Shown: positions 1 through 9,318 of the stretch, piece by piece | Numbering within the stretch: the first letter of the stretch is position 1 | Layout of the letters: each line of letters opens with the position of its first letter | Assembly (NCBI GenBank): GCA_964392775.1 | Contig: CAYMRD010000002.1 | Location: forward strand, 1 to 64,000 | Reading direction: 5' to 3' | From: UKL13-3 sp964392775 | GTDB taxonomy: Bacteria > Bacteroidota > Bacteroidia > UKL13-3 | Length of the DNA stretch: 64,000 bases | Program-made: the position numbers and the translations under genes | Notes under the pieces: model-generated | The model's input: the letters and a program-made list of their open reading frames with translations, nothing else | The model's database searches: none | Told to the model about the DNA's origin: nothing

Positions 1-262
1 GCGTTTAATCCTTTTTGTGTTTTTTACCAAAAGGAACACGAAGAAACCACAATGAACACAATGTTCATCTGCGCAGTAGCATTCTTTGTGCCTCTGCTTC
101 TCTGTGGTGAATATACACTCTGGTACTTAGCGGTTTATTCCGCTTTAGCTCGCTGTGGTTTGTATTTCTCTTCCTTTCGAATTTTGGGTTTGATGTTTTG
201 AATTTTGCGTTTCCTCTTTTGCTTCACGTATTAAGTTCAGTAGATATTTAGTATATTCGGGT
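1..262. other. Non-coding stretch with degenerate repeat
   Basis: No credible gene. The left part is rich in short words of the kind AACACGAAG, AACACAATG, CTTTGTG and CTCTGTGG, lying partly as degenerate inverted copies. Similar words recur at 30.7-30.9 kb and 46.3-46.5 kb, so this looks like a decayed intergenic repeat. The right end holds the likely promoter of the AMP nucleosidase gene. Confidence 0.5.
252..259 (+). promoter_or_regulatory. Candidate -7 box of amn
   Basis: TATATTCG fits the Bacteroidota -7 box TAnnTTTG with one mismatch and ends 3 bases before the first ATG (263) and 6 before the second (266). A transcript from here would be leaderless or nearly so. No convincing -33 TTTG lies at the expected spacing. 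Confidence 0.45.
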
Positions 263-1039
263 ATGATGAAAACGAAAAAAGAAATAGTGGAAGATTGGCT
301 TCCACGGTATACCGGAAGAGCATTGAATGAGTTCGGAGAATATATTTTACTCACCAATTTTTTTAATTATGTAGAGATGTTTGCCAATCGTTTTGGTGTG
401 CCCATTATGGGCCGCGACAAACCGATGCAAACCGCCACACATGCTAATATTACCATCATCAATTTTGGCATGGGAAGCGCCATGGCTGCAACCAGCATGG
501 ACCTGCTGAGTGCTGTTGCTCCCAAGGCTGTTTTGTTTTTGGGCAAATGCGGTGGACTGAAAAAAGTGACCAAGCTGGGTGATCTGATTTTGCCTATTGC
601 CGCCATCAGGGGTGAGGGGACCAGCGATGAATACATCATGGAAGAAATACCTGCATTGCCATCATTCAGAATGCAGATGGCGGTTGCTACCACCATTGTC
701 AAACACAGTGTAGATTATTGGACCGGAACCGTATACACCACCAACCGCAGGGTGTGGGAGCATGATGAGGAGTTTAAAGAGTACCTGAAAAAGACCAGAG
801 CTTTGGGCATTGATATGGAAACTGCCACAATTTTTATTACGGGTTTTGTGAATCAGATTCCCAAAGGAGCTTTGTTGTTGGTGAGTGATAACCCGATGAC
901 TCCGGATGGAGTGAAAACATCCAAAAGTGATAAATCGGTGACCGACTTATATGTTACGCGTCACTTGGATATTGGAATAGATTCGTTAATCGAACTGCGC
1001 GACTCGGGCGAGTCGGTTAAACATTTACGTTTCGAATAA
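263..1039 (+). CDS. amn: AMP nucleosidase
   Basis: Predicted to hydrolyse AMP to adenine and ribose 5-phosphate in the cytoplasm, a purine-balance step. The 258-residue protein is the short form common in Bacteroidota: it is a nucleoside phosphorylase-fold catalytic domain without the long N-terminal domain of the enterobacterial enzyme. Visible motifs are GMGSAMA (69-75), GKCGG (94-98), the substrate-binding IDMETATI (183-190) and SDN (208-210), all typical of the PNP/UDP superfamily. Two ATGs (263 and 266) sit side by side; the -7 box at 252-259 would favour 266. The gene converges on priA with one base between the two stop codons and no terminator hairpin there. Family assignment is confident; exact substrate rests on family resemblance. 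Confidence 0.9.
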   Translation: MMKTKKEIVEDWLPRYTGRALNEFGEYILLTNFFNYVEMFANRFGVPIMGRDKPMQTATHANITIINFGMGSAMAATSMDLLSAVAPKAVLFLGKCGGLKKVTKLGDLILPIAAIRGEGTSDEYIMEEIPALPSFRMQMAVATTIVKHSVDYWTGTVYTTNRRVWEHDEEFKEYLKKTRALGIDMETATIFITGFVNQIPKGALLLVSDNPMTPDGVKTSKSDKSVTDLYVTRHLDIGIDSLIELRDSGESVKHLRFE

Positions 1040-1040
1040 G

Positions 1041-3497
1041 TTACAACGGATCAACATCCGCAAAGATGATGGTGCGCTTGTAGGCATCCACACTTTGGGT
1101 GAGCAAAATTTGCTGACGGATATACTGTTTGAGTTCGTTCAGGTAGGTTGCCTTTTTATCAATTTTGATCAGCATTTCTTTGATATACATATTGCGGATG
1201 CGTGATACATAAGGACTCTCAGGGCCGATAACATGTTCGCCCAGACGTTTGTATAATAAGTCGCGCAGATGTTGTGAAGCTTGCTGCGCGATGGTGTAGT
1301 CCTTGTGTTTCACCACAATTTTAATGAGCCTGAAAAACGGAGGGTATTCAAATTGCTTGCGTTCCTCCATTTCGTTCACAAACAAATTTTCGTATCGCTG
1401 GTGAATCACTTCCTGAATCACATGGTGGTTGGGAACTGATGTTTGAATGATTACTTTGCCATCATGCACCTTACGGCCGGCTCGTCCGCTGACTTGTGTG
1501 AGCAATTGATATGCCCGCTCATGTGCCCTGAAATCAGGAAAAAACAAAAGCTGATCGGCATTCATGATACCTGCAATACTCACTTTTCCAAAGTCCAAGC
1601 CTTTACCAATCATTTGCGTGCCTACCAAAATATCGGCTTCGTGGTTTTCAAAGGAGTTGATGATTTGTTCGTGCCCGTGTTTTGATTTGGCAGATTCTAA
1701 ATCCAAACGAGCCAAGCGTGCTGTTGGGAAATAAATGCTCAATTCATCTTCTACTTTCTCTGTTCCCAAACCTTTTAAATGCAGCTTATGCGAACCACAA
1801 GCATGGCAGCTGATGGGCACTTTTTGAGTATATCCGCAATAATGGCATTTTAACGAATCAATGTATTTGTGATACGTGAGGTGAATATCGCAATTGGTGC
1901 ATTTGGGCATCCAATGACAGTTTTCGCATTCGAGCACAGGCGCATACCCTCTGCGGTTTTGAAATAAAATCACCTGTTCGTGTTGGGCAACAGCTTTGTC
2001 GATGGCCCCAAAAAGCATGTGGGTGAAATGCCCTTTCATTTGTTTGGTGCGGGTATCTTCGGCAATATCGGCCGTGATGATTTCGGGAAGTTTAACATCT
2101 CCAAACCGGGTCAGCATTTTTACCAACCCATAGCGGTTGTTCAATGCATTATGATACGATTCGAACGCGGGTGTGGCCGAACCTAAAATGGTTTTGCACC
2201 CCCAGATATGCGCCAGCATTAAAGCTGCGTCACGCGCGTGGTAGCGGGGGGCAGGCTCATGTTGTTTGTAGCTCGATTCATGTTCTTCATCTACAATCAC
2301 CAAACCTAAATTGTCAAAAGGTAAGAAGATGGCCGAGCGGGCACCAATCACTACTTTTAACTCTCCGGTTTTAATTTTATGCCACAACTCAAAACGTTCG
2401 TTTTGCGAATACCGTGAATGAAACGAAGCAGCCTGATCGCCAAAATAACGCTGGATACGTTTCACAATTTGTGAAGTGAGCGCAATCTCAGGTAACAGAA
2501 ACAATACCTGTTTGCCCTGAGCCAAAGCCTGTTCGATATAATGAACATACACATGTGTTTTACCGCTGGAGGTTACACCATGCAGCAGCACGGCATCCTT
2601 ATCGGCAAAATGTGCATCTGTTTCGTTGACGGCACGTTGCTGTTCCTCATTGAGCGAAAACTGCTGTGGAGGAATCGCTTCTGTTTTTAGTCTGTCAACC
2701 TGCAAACGGTATACTTCAAACACACCATTTTTAATCAGTGTTTTGAGGGAGCTGTCGCTGATGCCGCTTTTGCTGATGAGCTTGCTTTTTTCAATATGCG
2801 CTTCATCGCGTTGAAGGTGCAAAAATGCCAGCAGGGCATCCGTTTGTTTGGGTTGTTTTTCGAGTTTGGCAAACAGTTCCGACAATACTTCTTCTTTGCT
2901 GTATGCCTCAGTCAATCGGATGCAAAGTGTTGTTTTGGGTGTATATGATTCTTTGAGCTCTTCGGTGAGCAGAATCACTTCTTTGATGTATAAACTTTTG
3001 AGCAACGGAAAAATGTTTTTCTGCTGCGTGATATCGGTAAGTTGCTCGAGGTTGAGTTCGGGTGTGAGGGTAAGCGCTTCGGTGATCAAATATTCTTTAT
3101 CGCTCAACTCCACACTTTGCAAATCGCATTCGGGATTGAGCTGTACACTCGTGGTACTTTCCAAACGGAAGGAGGCCGGCAGGGCTGCATTCATCACATC
3201 GCCCGGAGTACACATATAATACGTGGCCATCCAGTCCCAGAAACGCAAGAGTTGTTCGGAAATCAACGGGGTATCATCCAGCACATCTAAAATATACTTG
3301 GCCTCGTACTCTTTGGGTGGTTTTTCGCTGAAGCTATGCACTATGGCCGCATACACTTTACGTTTGCCAAACTGAACGGCCACACGTTTGCCAATGGCCG
3401 TTTCGGCAATCAGCTCTTGCGGAACCCTGTAGGTATACAAGCGGGGGAGTGCAAGTGGTAGCACAACATGAACGAAGGTGGCCAGTGGTTCCGACAT
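1041..3497 (-). CDS. priA: Primosomal protein N' (replication restart helicase PriA)
   Basis: A 3'-to-5' DNA helicase that recognises stalled forks and reloads the replicative helicase. The 818-residue protein has an N-terminal DNA-binding region, then Walker A GVTSSGKT (307-314), the DEEH box (403-406) and C-terminal helicase motifs including QMIGKGLDF. The zinc-binding insert typical of PriA is intact, with eight cysteines at about 524, 527, 533, 536, 551, 554, 564 and 567 arranged as four CxxC pairs. The length is slightly above the E. coli protein, as is common in this phylum. It starts at ATG 3497, about 80 bases upstream of sixA in the same orientation. Nothing looks broken. Confidence 0.96.
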   Translation of the reverse strand: MSEPLATFVHVVLPLALPRLYTYRVPQELIAETAIGKRVAVQFGKRKVYAAIVHSFSEKPPKEYEAKYILDVLDDTPLISEQLLRFWDWMATYYMCTPGDVMNAALPASFRLESTTSVQLNPECDLQSVELSDKEYLITEALTLTPELNLEQLTDITQQKNIFPLLKSLYIKEVILLTEELKESYTPKTTLCIRLTEAYSKEEVLSELFAKLEKQPKQTDALLAFLHLQRDEAHIEKSKLISKSGISDSSLKTLIKNGVFEVYRLQVDRLKTEAIPPQQFSLNEEQQRAVNETDAHFADKDAVLLHGVTSSGKTHVYVHYIEQALAQGKQVLFLLPEIALTSQIVKRIQRYFGDQAASFHSRYSQNERFELWHKIKTGELKVVIGARSAIFLPFDNLGLVIVDEEHESSYKQHEPAPRYHARDAALMLAHIWGCKTILGSATPAFESYHNALNNRYGLVKMLTRFGDVKLPEIITADIAEDTRTKQMKGHFTHMLFGAIDKAVAQHEQVILFQNRRGYAPVLECENCHWMPKCTNCDIHLTYHKYIDSLKCHYCGYTQKVPISCHACGSHKLHLKGLGTEKVEDELSIYFPTARLARLDLESAKSKHGHEQIINSFENHEADILVGTQMIGKGLDFGKVSIAGIMNADQLLFFPDFRAHERAYQLLTQVSGRAGRKVHDGKVIIQTSVPNHHVIQEVIHQRYENLFVNEMEERKQFEYPPFFRLIKIVVKHKDYTIAQQASQHLRDLLYKRLGEHVIGPESPYVSRIRNMYIKEMLIKIDKKATYLNELKQYIRQQILLTQSVDAYKRTIIFADVDPL

Positions 3498-3574
3498 AGG
3501 AGGAGCATACGAAGTACGAGAATACCCGCGTAAAATGAAAGTATGATTATGCTGAGTGGAGTCGAAGCACGTAA

Positions 3575-4072
3575 CTAATCGTGGTTTTTGGGATAGTCAA
3601 ACCACTTAAGCGTAGCGGTTTGTGTGTTCACCTGTTTCCAGCTTTCAATTGAAAACGATAATAAGGCCATACCTGATGTGGGCAGATTTTCAATCAGTGT
3701 GTCTGATAAATAACCAACCAATCCTGTAAAAGCAGGGTTGTGTCCCACCATCATTACGCGGGTATATTCGTCACTAAAGTTGCGAATGATATGAATTAAG
3801 TCGGAGATATCGGCTTCGTAAATATCCGATTCATACTCAATTTTCTTGGTGTCGTATTGAATCTGTTCGGCAACCAAGCCAGCAGTTTTACGTGCGCGTT
3901 TGGCGGTGCTCGAAACGATTAACTGAGGAACAAACCCTGTTGCCAGCAAACGTTTGCCCATATCGGGCGCATCTTTGCGGCCACGGTCATTCAAGGTTCG
4001 GTCGAAGTCGGAAATTTCCGGTTCATCCCAACTTGATTTGGCATGGCGCATCAGCAGGAGTTGTTTTTTCAT
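3575..4072 (-). CDS. sixA: SixA-type phosphohistidine phosphatase
   Basis: A small histidine phosphatase of the SixA branch, which in other bacteria removes phosphate from phosphohistidine in phosphotransfer proteins. The 165 residues contain the catalytic MRHAKSSW motif (Arg9, His10), a second arginine near 59 and the second catalytic histidine in VGHNPAF (His111). This is the minimal phosphoglycerate-mutase-like fold. It lies 12 bases downstream of the pRiA4b ORF-3-like gene on the same strand, so the two are probably co-transcribed. The substrate here is unknown; no histidine kinase or phosphotransfer protein lies nearby. Confidence 0.85.
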   Translation of the reverse strand: MKKQLLLMRHAKSSWDEPEISDFDRTLNDRGRKDAPDMGKRLLATGFVPQLIVSSTAKRARKTAGLVAEQIQYDTKKIEYESDIYEADISDLIHIIRNFSDEYTRVMMVGHNPAFTGLVGYLSDTLIENLPTSGMALLSFSIESWKQVNTQTATLKWFDYPKNHD

Positions 4073-4084
4073 GTGTTGGTGTGG

Positions 4085-4669
4085 CTAGTATTCGTCACCA
4101 CCGGCTTCACCTTGTTCGTCTTCGTACAATCCGAATTCATCGGCTTCATCATCCGATATTTCACCTCCGGGTTCTTCCGTTTTATCTAAGTAGTTTTTGG
4201 TGATCTCGTCAAACTCGTTGTCGTCAACAATACCGAATTTTTGTACCTTGTCGTATTGCTTAGGCGCAAGTCCCGATTTTTTAGCGCAATATGGATAGGT
4301 TTGTCCGGCCTTTTCTTTAATCTCAATTCCGGTAAGCTCGATTTGCATCGTCCACAACTCGATGAAATCGTAGATGTAAATCATTTTCTGATGCGGGTCT
4401 ATAATAAAGTCGCTGAGTTTGGATTTGCTCATAATGGGCAGTTTTTTCTCAGGCTCATCACCATCGGTCATATCCTCAAGGGTAATTTCCTGAAATCTTT
4501 TCCATGAATCATTACTCATGTAAAAAGAGGCCATTTGTTTTTGGTCAAACCCGATTGAATCGAGGATGGCCTTGTGGAAATCCAAAAAGGTTTGACCCGA
4601 TTTAATTTCAATTACGCGGAAAATATCCTCGTAATCCTCAAATGATACTTTAAATTTATAGACTGCCAT
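4085..4669 (-). CDS. pRiA4b ORF-3-like protein
   Basis: The 194-residue protein resembles the plasmid pRiA4b ORF-3 family (also annotated as IS1096 passenger TnpR-like). The N-terminal half has the family pattern VYKFKVSF, then HKAILDSIGF and FYMSNDSW (about 50-56), followed by DFIELWT near 107. The last 35 residues are strongly acidic (many Glu and Asp), suggesting a flexible tail. No biochemical function is established for the family as far as I know. In Bacteroidota it is a normal chromosomal gene, and nothing around it here suggests a transposon. It starts at ATG 4669 and precedes sixA by 12 bases. Confidence 0.75.
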   Translation of the reverse strand: MAVYKFKVSFEDYEDIFRVIEIKSGQTFLDFHKAILDSIGFDQKQMASFYMSNDSWKRFQEITLEDMTDGDEPEKKLPIMSKSKLSDFIIDPHQKMIYIYDFIELWTMQIELTGIEIKEKAGQTYPYCAKKSGLAPKQYDKVQKFGIVDDNEFDEITKNYLDKTEEPGGEISDDEADEFGLYEDEQGEAGGDEY

Positions 4670-4764
4670 GCGCTGTTATTGAATATGGGCAAAAGTACAT
4701 TTTTGAACGAAAATGCGGAATGGAAATTTTACAGGTTAAATATTCTTGGAAATGAGGCGGATAG

Positions 4765-7700
4765 TTATCGGATAACAGTCAGGTTTCCTTTGACGGTCTT
4801 GGCTGATCCATCCCATCCGGTATAGGTTATCACATATACAAACACATCAACCGAAACATCCTGATTTTTTAAACGTCCGTCAAAAGATTTGTGTTTATCG
4901 GTGGTTTCAAATACCAGTTGCCCCCAGCGGTCGTATACTTTAAGGTTAAAGTCTTTTACAAATGACGGTACCGGTTTCCACGTGTCGTTAGTCCCATCTC
5001 CGTTAGGAGAAAATGCATTGGGCACAAACAATAAAGGGGCCTGAATAAGCTCAATGGTATTGGAGGCGCTGGTATACTGTGTTTGCAATTCGCTGGCCAC
5101 AATGGTGTAGTGGTACTGTCCATAATCGGTATTCAAATGATTATCGGTGTATAATGTAAATTTATAGCCGCTGGTAGCCACAGTTTGTGCCGGAGCATCT
5201 GCATCCTGCCTGCTGATATCATATTTTTCAACGCCTCTGCGCCAATAGTCAAATTCATTCCACTGTATCTTATGTACAAAAGGATTGGATTCACCTTTGA
5301 GTAAAATACTGCATGACTGATTCTGGTCGGAGTTTTCCAGTCCGCAATCATTCACTTGCCGGATCCGGTAACAATAAACATTTCGTTGAACATCCGTTTG
5401 GCCGTCTACCAAAATGGTATCGTTGATGTTTGTAGTTTCCCGGTACAATCCAAATTCATCTTGAGAGGAAGTTTCTTTGCGCAAGATTCGATATTTCAGG
5501 AAGTCGTTTTCATTGCTGCGTGTCCACGTAGTCATTATATTTTTGTTGTCAACCACGGTTGTTGTGTAGATGTATAAGGATGCGGGGAAATCCTGCAAAC
5601 GGTCAACAGTGCAGGTTTGTTCGGCTGTATCGCCCAATACCCCGCAAACATTTACAGCATAAGCCGTATAACACCAGTTGGTAGTGGCATTATCTAATGA
5701 CTGGTTGTCGGTAAATCCAAAAGCTTCGGTACTTGATGTTTGAGCCAAATGAGTATAACTTCCATCGGGGTTGTGGCGCAGCAAAACATAATGTGACAGG
5801 TAGCGGGAATGGGTTGGTTTCGACCAGCGGACCAGTACCGACCGGGAGTCGATGCTGCGTGTGCATTGCATCACCGGAGGTGCTTCGGCAGGAGGAAGTG
5901 TAACCAATATACGAATACGCACGGTTTGTGTTTGCGATTGCGGACACTGGTTGTTGCGCAGCAAAACAGAAACATCAAACGTGTCGCCAATATCACCGCA
6001 CAAGGATCTCCATTGCAGATGCAGTATGGCTTTTCTGAGGTCGTTGGTTGAAGCGGAAAGCAATACGCGTCCGGTAGCAAACAAACTGCCACTGACTCCG
6101 GCTACAAATACCGAATCAGGCGTGCCAAAGGTTTTGGCTATAAAAGTAAAATCAAGAGTATCGGTGGCTATACAATACAACAGCGTATCGGTGGCAACAT
6201 TAAAAACAGGCAAGGTTGAATCGCCCGGACTCAGCGAACACATCATGCGTGAAGGAGCGGATACTGAATCACAAGCATTCAGGGTTTGGATATAATAACA
6301 TACGTTTTGCTGTAAATGATTGTGGGCCGCTTTGTCAATAAGCATGGTATCTCCGGTTGAATCCGACTGAAAGATCATTGCAAAAGGATTGTTTCCTGTT
6401 TTGCGGTATATCTTATAGGTAGCATAGGTTTGTTGCGCTCCTGTAGGGTTCCATTTGAGTTGCACTGTTGAATCATTGAGTGTAACTAAGCAAGATGGAA
6501 CAGGTGCTATGGGAGGAGGAGGAGGGTTCACTAATATTTTAATGACGGCATGAGACAGGTTTGGTGTGAAACAGGCATTGTCGGCCGCCTCAATAAAAAT
6601 CTTAAATGTATCTGTTCCGGCATTGCTGCATAATGTTTTCCATTTGAGTGTGGCAGTTACAAAATCAGCACCGGTGGTTTTGCTGATAGAAGCCGGGTTG
6701 CCGGCCTGACTGAGTATGGCTCCTGTAAATTGTACGTTAACCGAATCTCCATCGGGATCGGTAATGGTAAACTTAAATTGCAGCGAGTCCTGAGCTGTCA
6801 GGTAAATAATCGTATCGCGAACAGTGGGGGGGCTGTCCGAAGGATCCGCTCCAAACTTTACAACCGCATTGTTGCAACCTCCAACGTTTGAATTGGGGCG
6901 CTTTCCTTTGTTCGTGCGGGAGTATGCACCGGGTGTGGTTGGCAAGTCCGAAAAGCCTCCACAACCTGCACAAATGGACTGGTATACAATACCCCGTTTG
7001 TCAAAACGGCTGGTTCCTCCGTCTACATGGTCGGAACTGTTGCTGCCGCCAATATAGGTGGCATATTTGAGTGCGCTCAGGTGTTTTGATAATACTATCA
7101 GGTAAAAGTCGGAACCATCCGTTGACGATTGAAATGCATCGGGTGTCGTTTCCAGCCCGAAGGTGCTTTCAACTTCATTGTGAAAAGCAGCATTGCTGCT
7201 GCCTCCCCATCCCGAAACATATACTTTGCCACAATTATCAACCATTAGGGCTGACGGAGAAAGATTCACGCCAACCCCGCCATTTCCAAAAACCATTGAG
7301 TACATAAACGAATCGAGGTTATTGTTAAGGATGCTGATAAACTGCCTGCCTTCTATATTGTTGTATACATTGCCTTTAACAGGGAAGCTTCCGGTACTTT
7401 GGCCGGTAATGTAAATGAGGTTATCTGCATCCACATCTATAAAGTAGGATTGGTCGTAGGAGGATGTTCCCACGTACACAACCTTTTGAATGCTGAACCC
7501 GGATGGACTTATTTTCCCGATAAAGCCATCAATACCTCCCTGATAGGTAAGAGTTCCCTGATTTTTACCCAAATTGCGGCTGTTGGTTCCACCTGTTACC
7601 AAAATATTATTGGCATTGTCGAATGCCACACCATACAAAGCGTCATCTCCATTGCCACCCAAATAGCTTGAAAAAAGCAATGAGGATAAATCGGCACTCA

Positions 7701-9093
7701 GCCTGAGTATACACCCGTCCTGGTATCCTCCGCCAAAAGTGGTTTGAAATCCGTTTACAATAGGAAATCCGTTGACAGGTCTGGATAAGGTACTTGATGC
7801 GATAACGACATTGCCATTTGCATCCAGTTTGATTTCTCCTCTGTAAAAATCACCAAAGTTATAAGCAAGAGGGTTGTTGTATGAATTGTAGACGTATGCG
7901 CTGTGGTCCCTTCCGTTAATGCCATCATCCAGTGTGCCGCCAAAATAGGTTGATGCCAGAAGTTGTTTGCCATCGGATGATAACATGGAAACAACAATAT
8001 CAGCCCTGCCGTTAAAAGAGATGTCGTATGCTCCCGAAGTTACAGGAAAGTTGGGCGACTCGGTTGTTCCTAAAATATACAGTTCACCTGCATTGTTGCA
8101 TATAATGCTATGAGGTTGTTCGTTGGATGAGCCTCCTAAATACGTTGCATACAATAACCGGGTTCCATCTGCCGAAAATTTGAGTATGCTCATATCATAT
8201 CCCAAGCCACTACCTCCTGCAAAGGTTCGTTGGTAAGCTCCCGTTGTTACCGGAAATCCTGAGCTGAACACTGTACCTCCTGCATAAGCATTTCCAGAAG
8301 TGTCGAATGTGGCTGTAAATCCAAAATTATCAGCAACTGATCCGCTGTATGTACTAAACACGATATTGGGGTCGATGATGAGCGTTTGAGATAAATCGTA
8401 TTTGCTTGTTTCAAATGAAAGAACAGAATCAGAAAGCAAATACCGGCAAGATACCGTTCCTGTTGATTGATAGGCATAAGGCTCTTCTTCTTTAATCTGA
8501 GCAACGCTCGTTTCAATTTGTAAGGCATTGTTGCGAATGGCCATGGCATCTGTTCCTTCATAAACCAAACGGATATCAGATGTTTTTGCGCCAGAGTGGA
8601 TATGGTAGTTTATTTTAACAACATCATTGCCGGCTACCACTTCTACATCAATACCGGAGTACATATTGCGCAACCAAACCCGCTCATACGCTTTACAATC
8701 AGAAGCCCATTTAGTGATGTCATTCCCCAAAAAATAATTGTAAGATTCGGAAGCGGGTAGCTCTTTTTGAACGCCAATAGATTCATTGCTTCCCACAAAA
8801 CGCACCCGGTAATTATGCCCCTTTACAGCCATATTATCACTTGTTCCATGCATCACATCATGCATGGCTTTTTCGTCTATCAGCGCATATACAAAAGCAT
8901 TTCGGGTAATGTATAAATCTCCTCCGGGTATGGCTGCTTTAAACAATACCTGTGGGTCCCATTGTCCTTTGTTTTCAATCAGCTTAATTTTAGGTGATGA
9001 TGGAGGTTGCACGATACTGCACAATCCAAAATGAACCTGTGCTAATGCAATCAGCAGGAACAAGAGTGGGCGATATAAATATTTGTAAATCAA
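4765..9093 (-). CDS. Large secreted SBBP-repeat protein with CHU_C-type (gliding-motility-associated) C-terminal domain
   Basis: A predicted secreted or cell-surface protein of about 1440 residues. After a hydrophobic signal sequence (LYRPLLFLLIALAQVHFG) comes an N-terminal domain and then, from about 240 to 760, repeated blade-like SBBP units recognisable by STYLGG, YATYLGG, SYLGGNGDD and YATYIGG, implying a beta-propeller. Ig/fibronectin-like domains follow. The last 90 residues are the CHU_C/gliding-motility C-terminal domain (VPNAFSPNGDGTND, YDRWGQLVFE), the type B T9SS signal. Start choice: the reading frame stays open upstream to a TTG at 9180, but that codon lies inside a repeat end (9167-9183), and a promoter-like TTTA-N19-TATATTTG lies at 9137-9107. 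I therefore prefer the TTG at 9093, directly before the signal peptide. Function beyond surface display or adhesion is unknown. Confidence 0.85.
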   Translation of the reverse strand: MIYKYLYRPLLFLLIALAQVHFGLCSIVQPPSSPKIKLIENKGQWDPQVLFKAAIPGGDLYITRNAFVYALIDEKAMHDVMHGTSDNMAVKGHNYRVRFVGSNESIGVQKELPASESYNYFLGNDITKWASDCKAYERVWLRNMYSGIDVEVVAGNDVVKINYHIHSGAKTSDIRLVYEGTDAMAIRNNALQIETSVAQIKEEEPYAYQSTGTVSCRYLLSDSVLSFETSKYDLSQTLIIDPNIVFSTYSGSVADNFGFTATFDTSGNAYAGGTVFSSGFPVTTGAYQRTFAGGSGLGYDMSILKFSADGTRLLYATYLGGSSNEQPHSIICNNAGELYILGTTESPNFPVTSGAYDISFNGRADIVVSMLSSDGKQLLASTYFGGTLDDGINGRDHSAYVYNSYNNPLAYNFGDFYRGEIKLDANGNVVIASSTLSRPVNGFPIVNGFQTTFGGGYQDGCILRLSADLSSLLFSSYLGGNGDDALYGVAFDNANNILVTGGTNSRNLGKNQGTLTYQGGIDGFIGKISPSGFSIQKVVYVGTSSYDQSYFIDVDADNLIYITGQSTGSFPVKGNVYNNIEGRQFISILNNNLDSFMYSMVFGNGGVGVNLSPSALMVDNCGKVYVSGWGGSSNAAFHNEVESTFGLETTPDAFQSSTDGSDFYLIVLSKHLSALKYATYIGGSNSSDHVDGGTSRFDKRGIVYQSICAGCGGFSDLPTTPGAYSRTNKGKRPNSNVGGCNNAVVKFGADPSDSPPTVRDTIIYLTAQDSLQFKFTITDPDGDSVNVQFTGAILSQAGNPASISKTTGADFVTATLKWKTLCSNAGTDTFKIFIEAADNACFTPNLSHAVIKILVNPPPPPIAPVPSCLVTLNDSTVQLKWNPTGAQQTYATYKIYRKTGNNPFAMIFQSDSTGDTMLIDKAAHNHLQQNVCYYIQTLNACDSVSAPSRMMCSLSPGDSTLPVFNVATDTLLYCIATDTLDFTFIAKTFGTPDSVFVAGVSGSLFATGRVLLSASTNDLRKAILHLQWRSLCGDIGDTFDVSVLLRNNQCPQSQTQTVRIRILVTLPPAEAPPVMQCTRSIDSRSVLVRWSKPTHSRYLSHYVLLRHNPDGSYTHLAQTSSTEAFGFTDNQSLDNATTNWCYTAYAVNVCGVLGDTAEQTCTVDRLQDFPASLYIYTTTVVDNKNIMTTWTRSNENDFLKYRILRKETSSQDEFGLYRETTNINDTILVDGQTDVQRNVYCYRIRQVNDCGLENSDQNQSCSILLKGESNPFVHKIQWNEFDYWRRGVEKYDISRQDADAPAQTVATSGYKFTLYTDNHLNTDYGQYHYTIVASELQTQYTSASNTIELIQAPLLFVPNAFSPNGDGTNDTWKPVPSFVKDFNLKVYDRWGQLVFETTDKHKSFDGRLKNQDVSVDVFVYVITYTGWDGSAKTVKGNLTVIR

Positions 9094-9106
9094 AATGTGA
9101 GCATAG

Positions 9107-9137
9107 CAAATATAGATGATTGAGCGTATTTGGTAAA
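9107..9137 (-). promoter_or_regulatory. Candidate promoter of the SBBP/CHU_C gene
   Basis: On the minus strand, TTTA (9137-9134), a 19-base spacer and a perfect -7 box TATATTTG (9114-9107) match the Bacteroidota promoter pattern. Transcription would begin near 9102, ten bases or so before the TTG at 9093. This conflicts with translation starting at 9180. Confidence 0.5.
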
Positions 9138-9166
9138 GGTGTTTTACCTTTACGGTTAGTGACTGT

Positions 9167-9290
9167 CGGGAAGATGTCAACCTACCCTCGTTTTCTCCAT
9201 CCCAGAAAGGAACCCACCCTTAGCAAATTGCGGGATGTGCCCTTTAGGGACAGGGTGTGCAGAGGATAAAAGAAGTTTACTAACCGGATA
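9167..9290. repeat. Degenerate copy of short inverted-repeat element
   Basis: Begins CGGGAAGATGTCAACCT and ends near AGAAGTTTACTAACCGG. It resembles the better-preserved element at 43260-43401 (shared ends, an internal ACCCTCG, CCCTTTAGG and GAGGA..AAGAAGTTTA). It has no coding capacity and fills the gap before the sirtuin gene. Confidence 0.45.
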
Positions 9291-9318
9291 GTCAGTTTAC
9301 GATTTAAACATATAAGAG

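Noticed and set aside
2848..3219. Antisense frame of 123 codons inside priA
   Set aside because: Shadow of the priA coding strand; low-complexity translation, no domain.
4085..4669. Possible transposon passenger gene (pRiA4b ORF-3/TnpR-like name)
   Set aside because: The family name is historical; no inverted repeats or transposase surround it, and it is linked to sixA.
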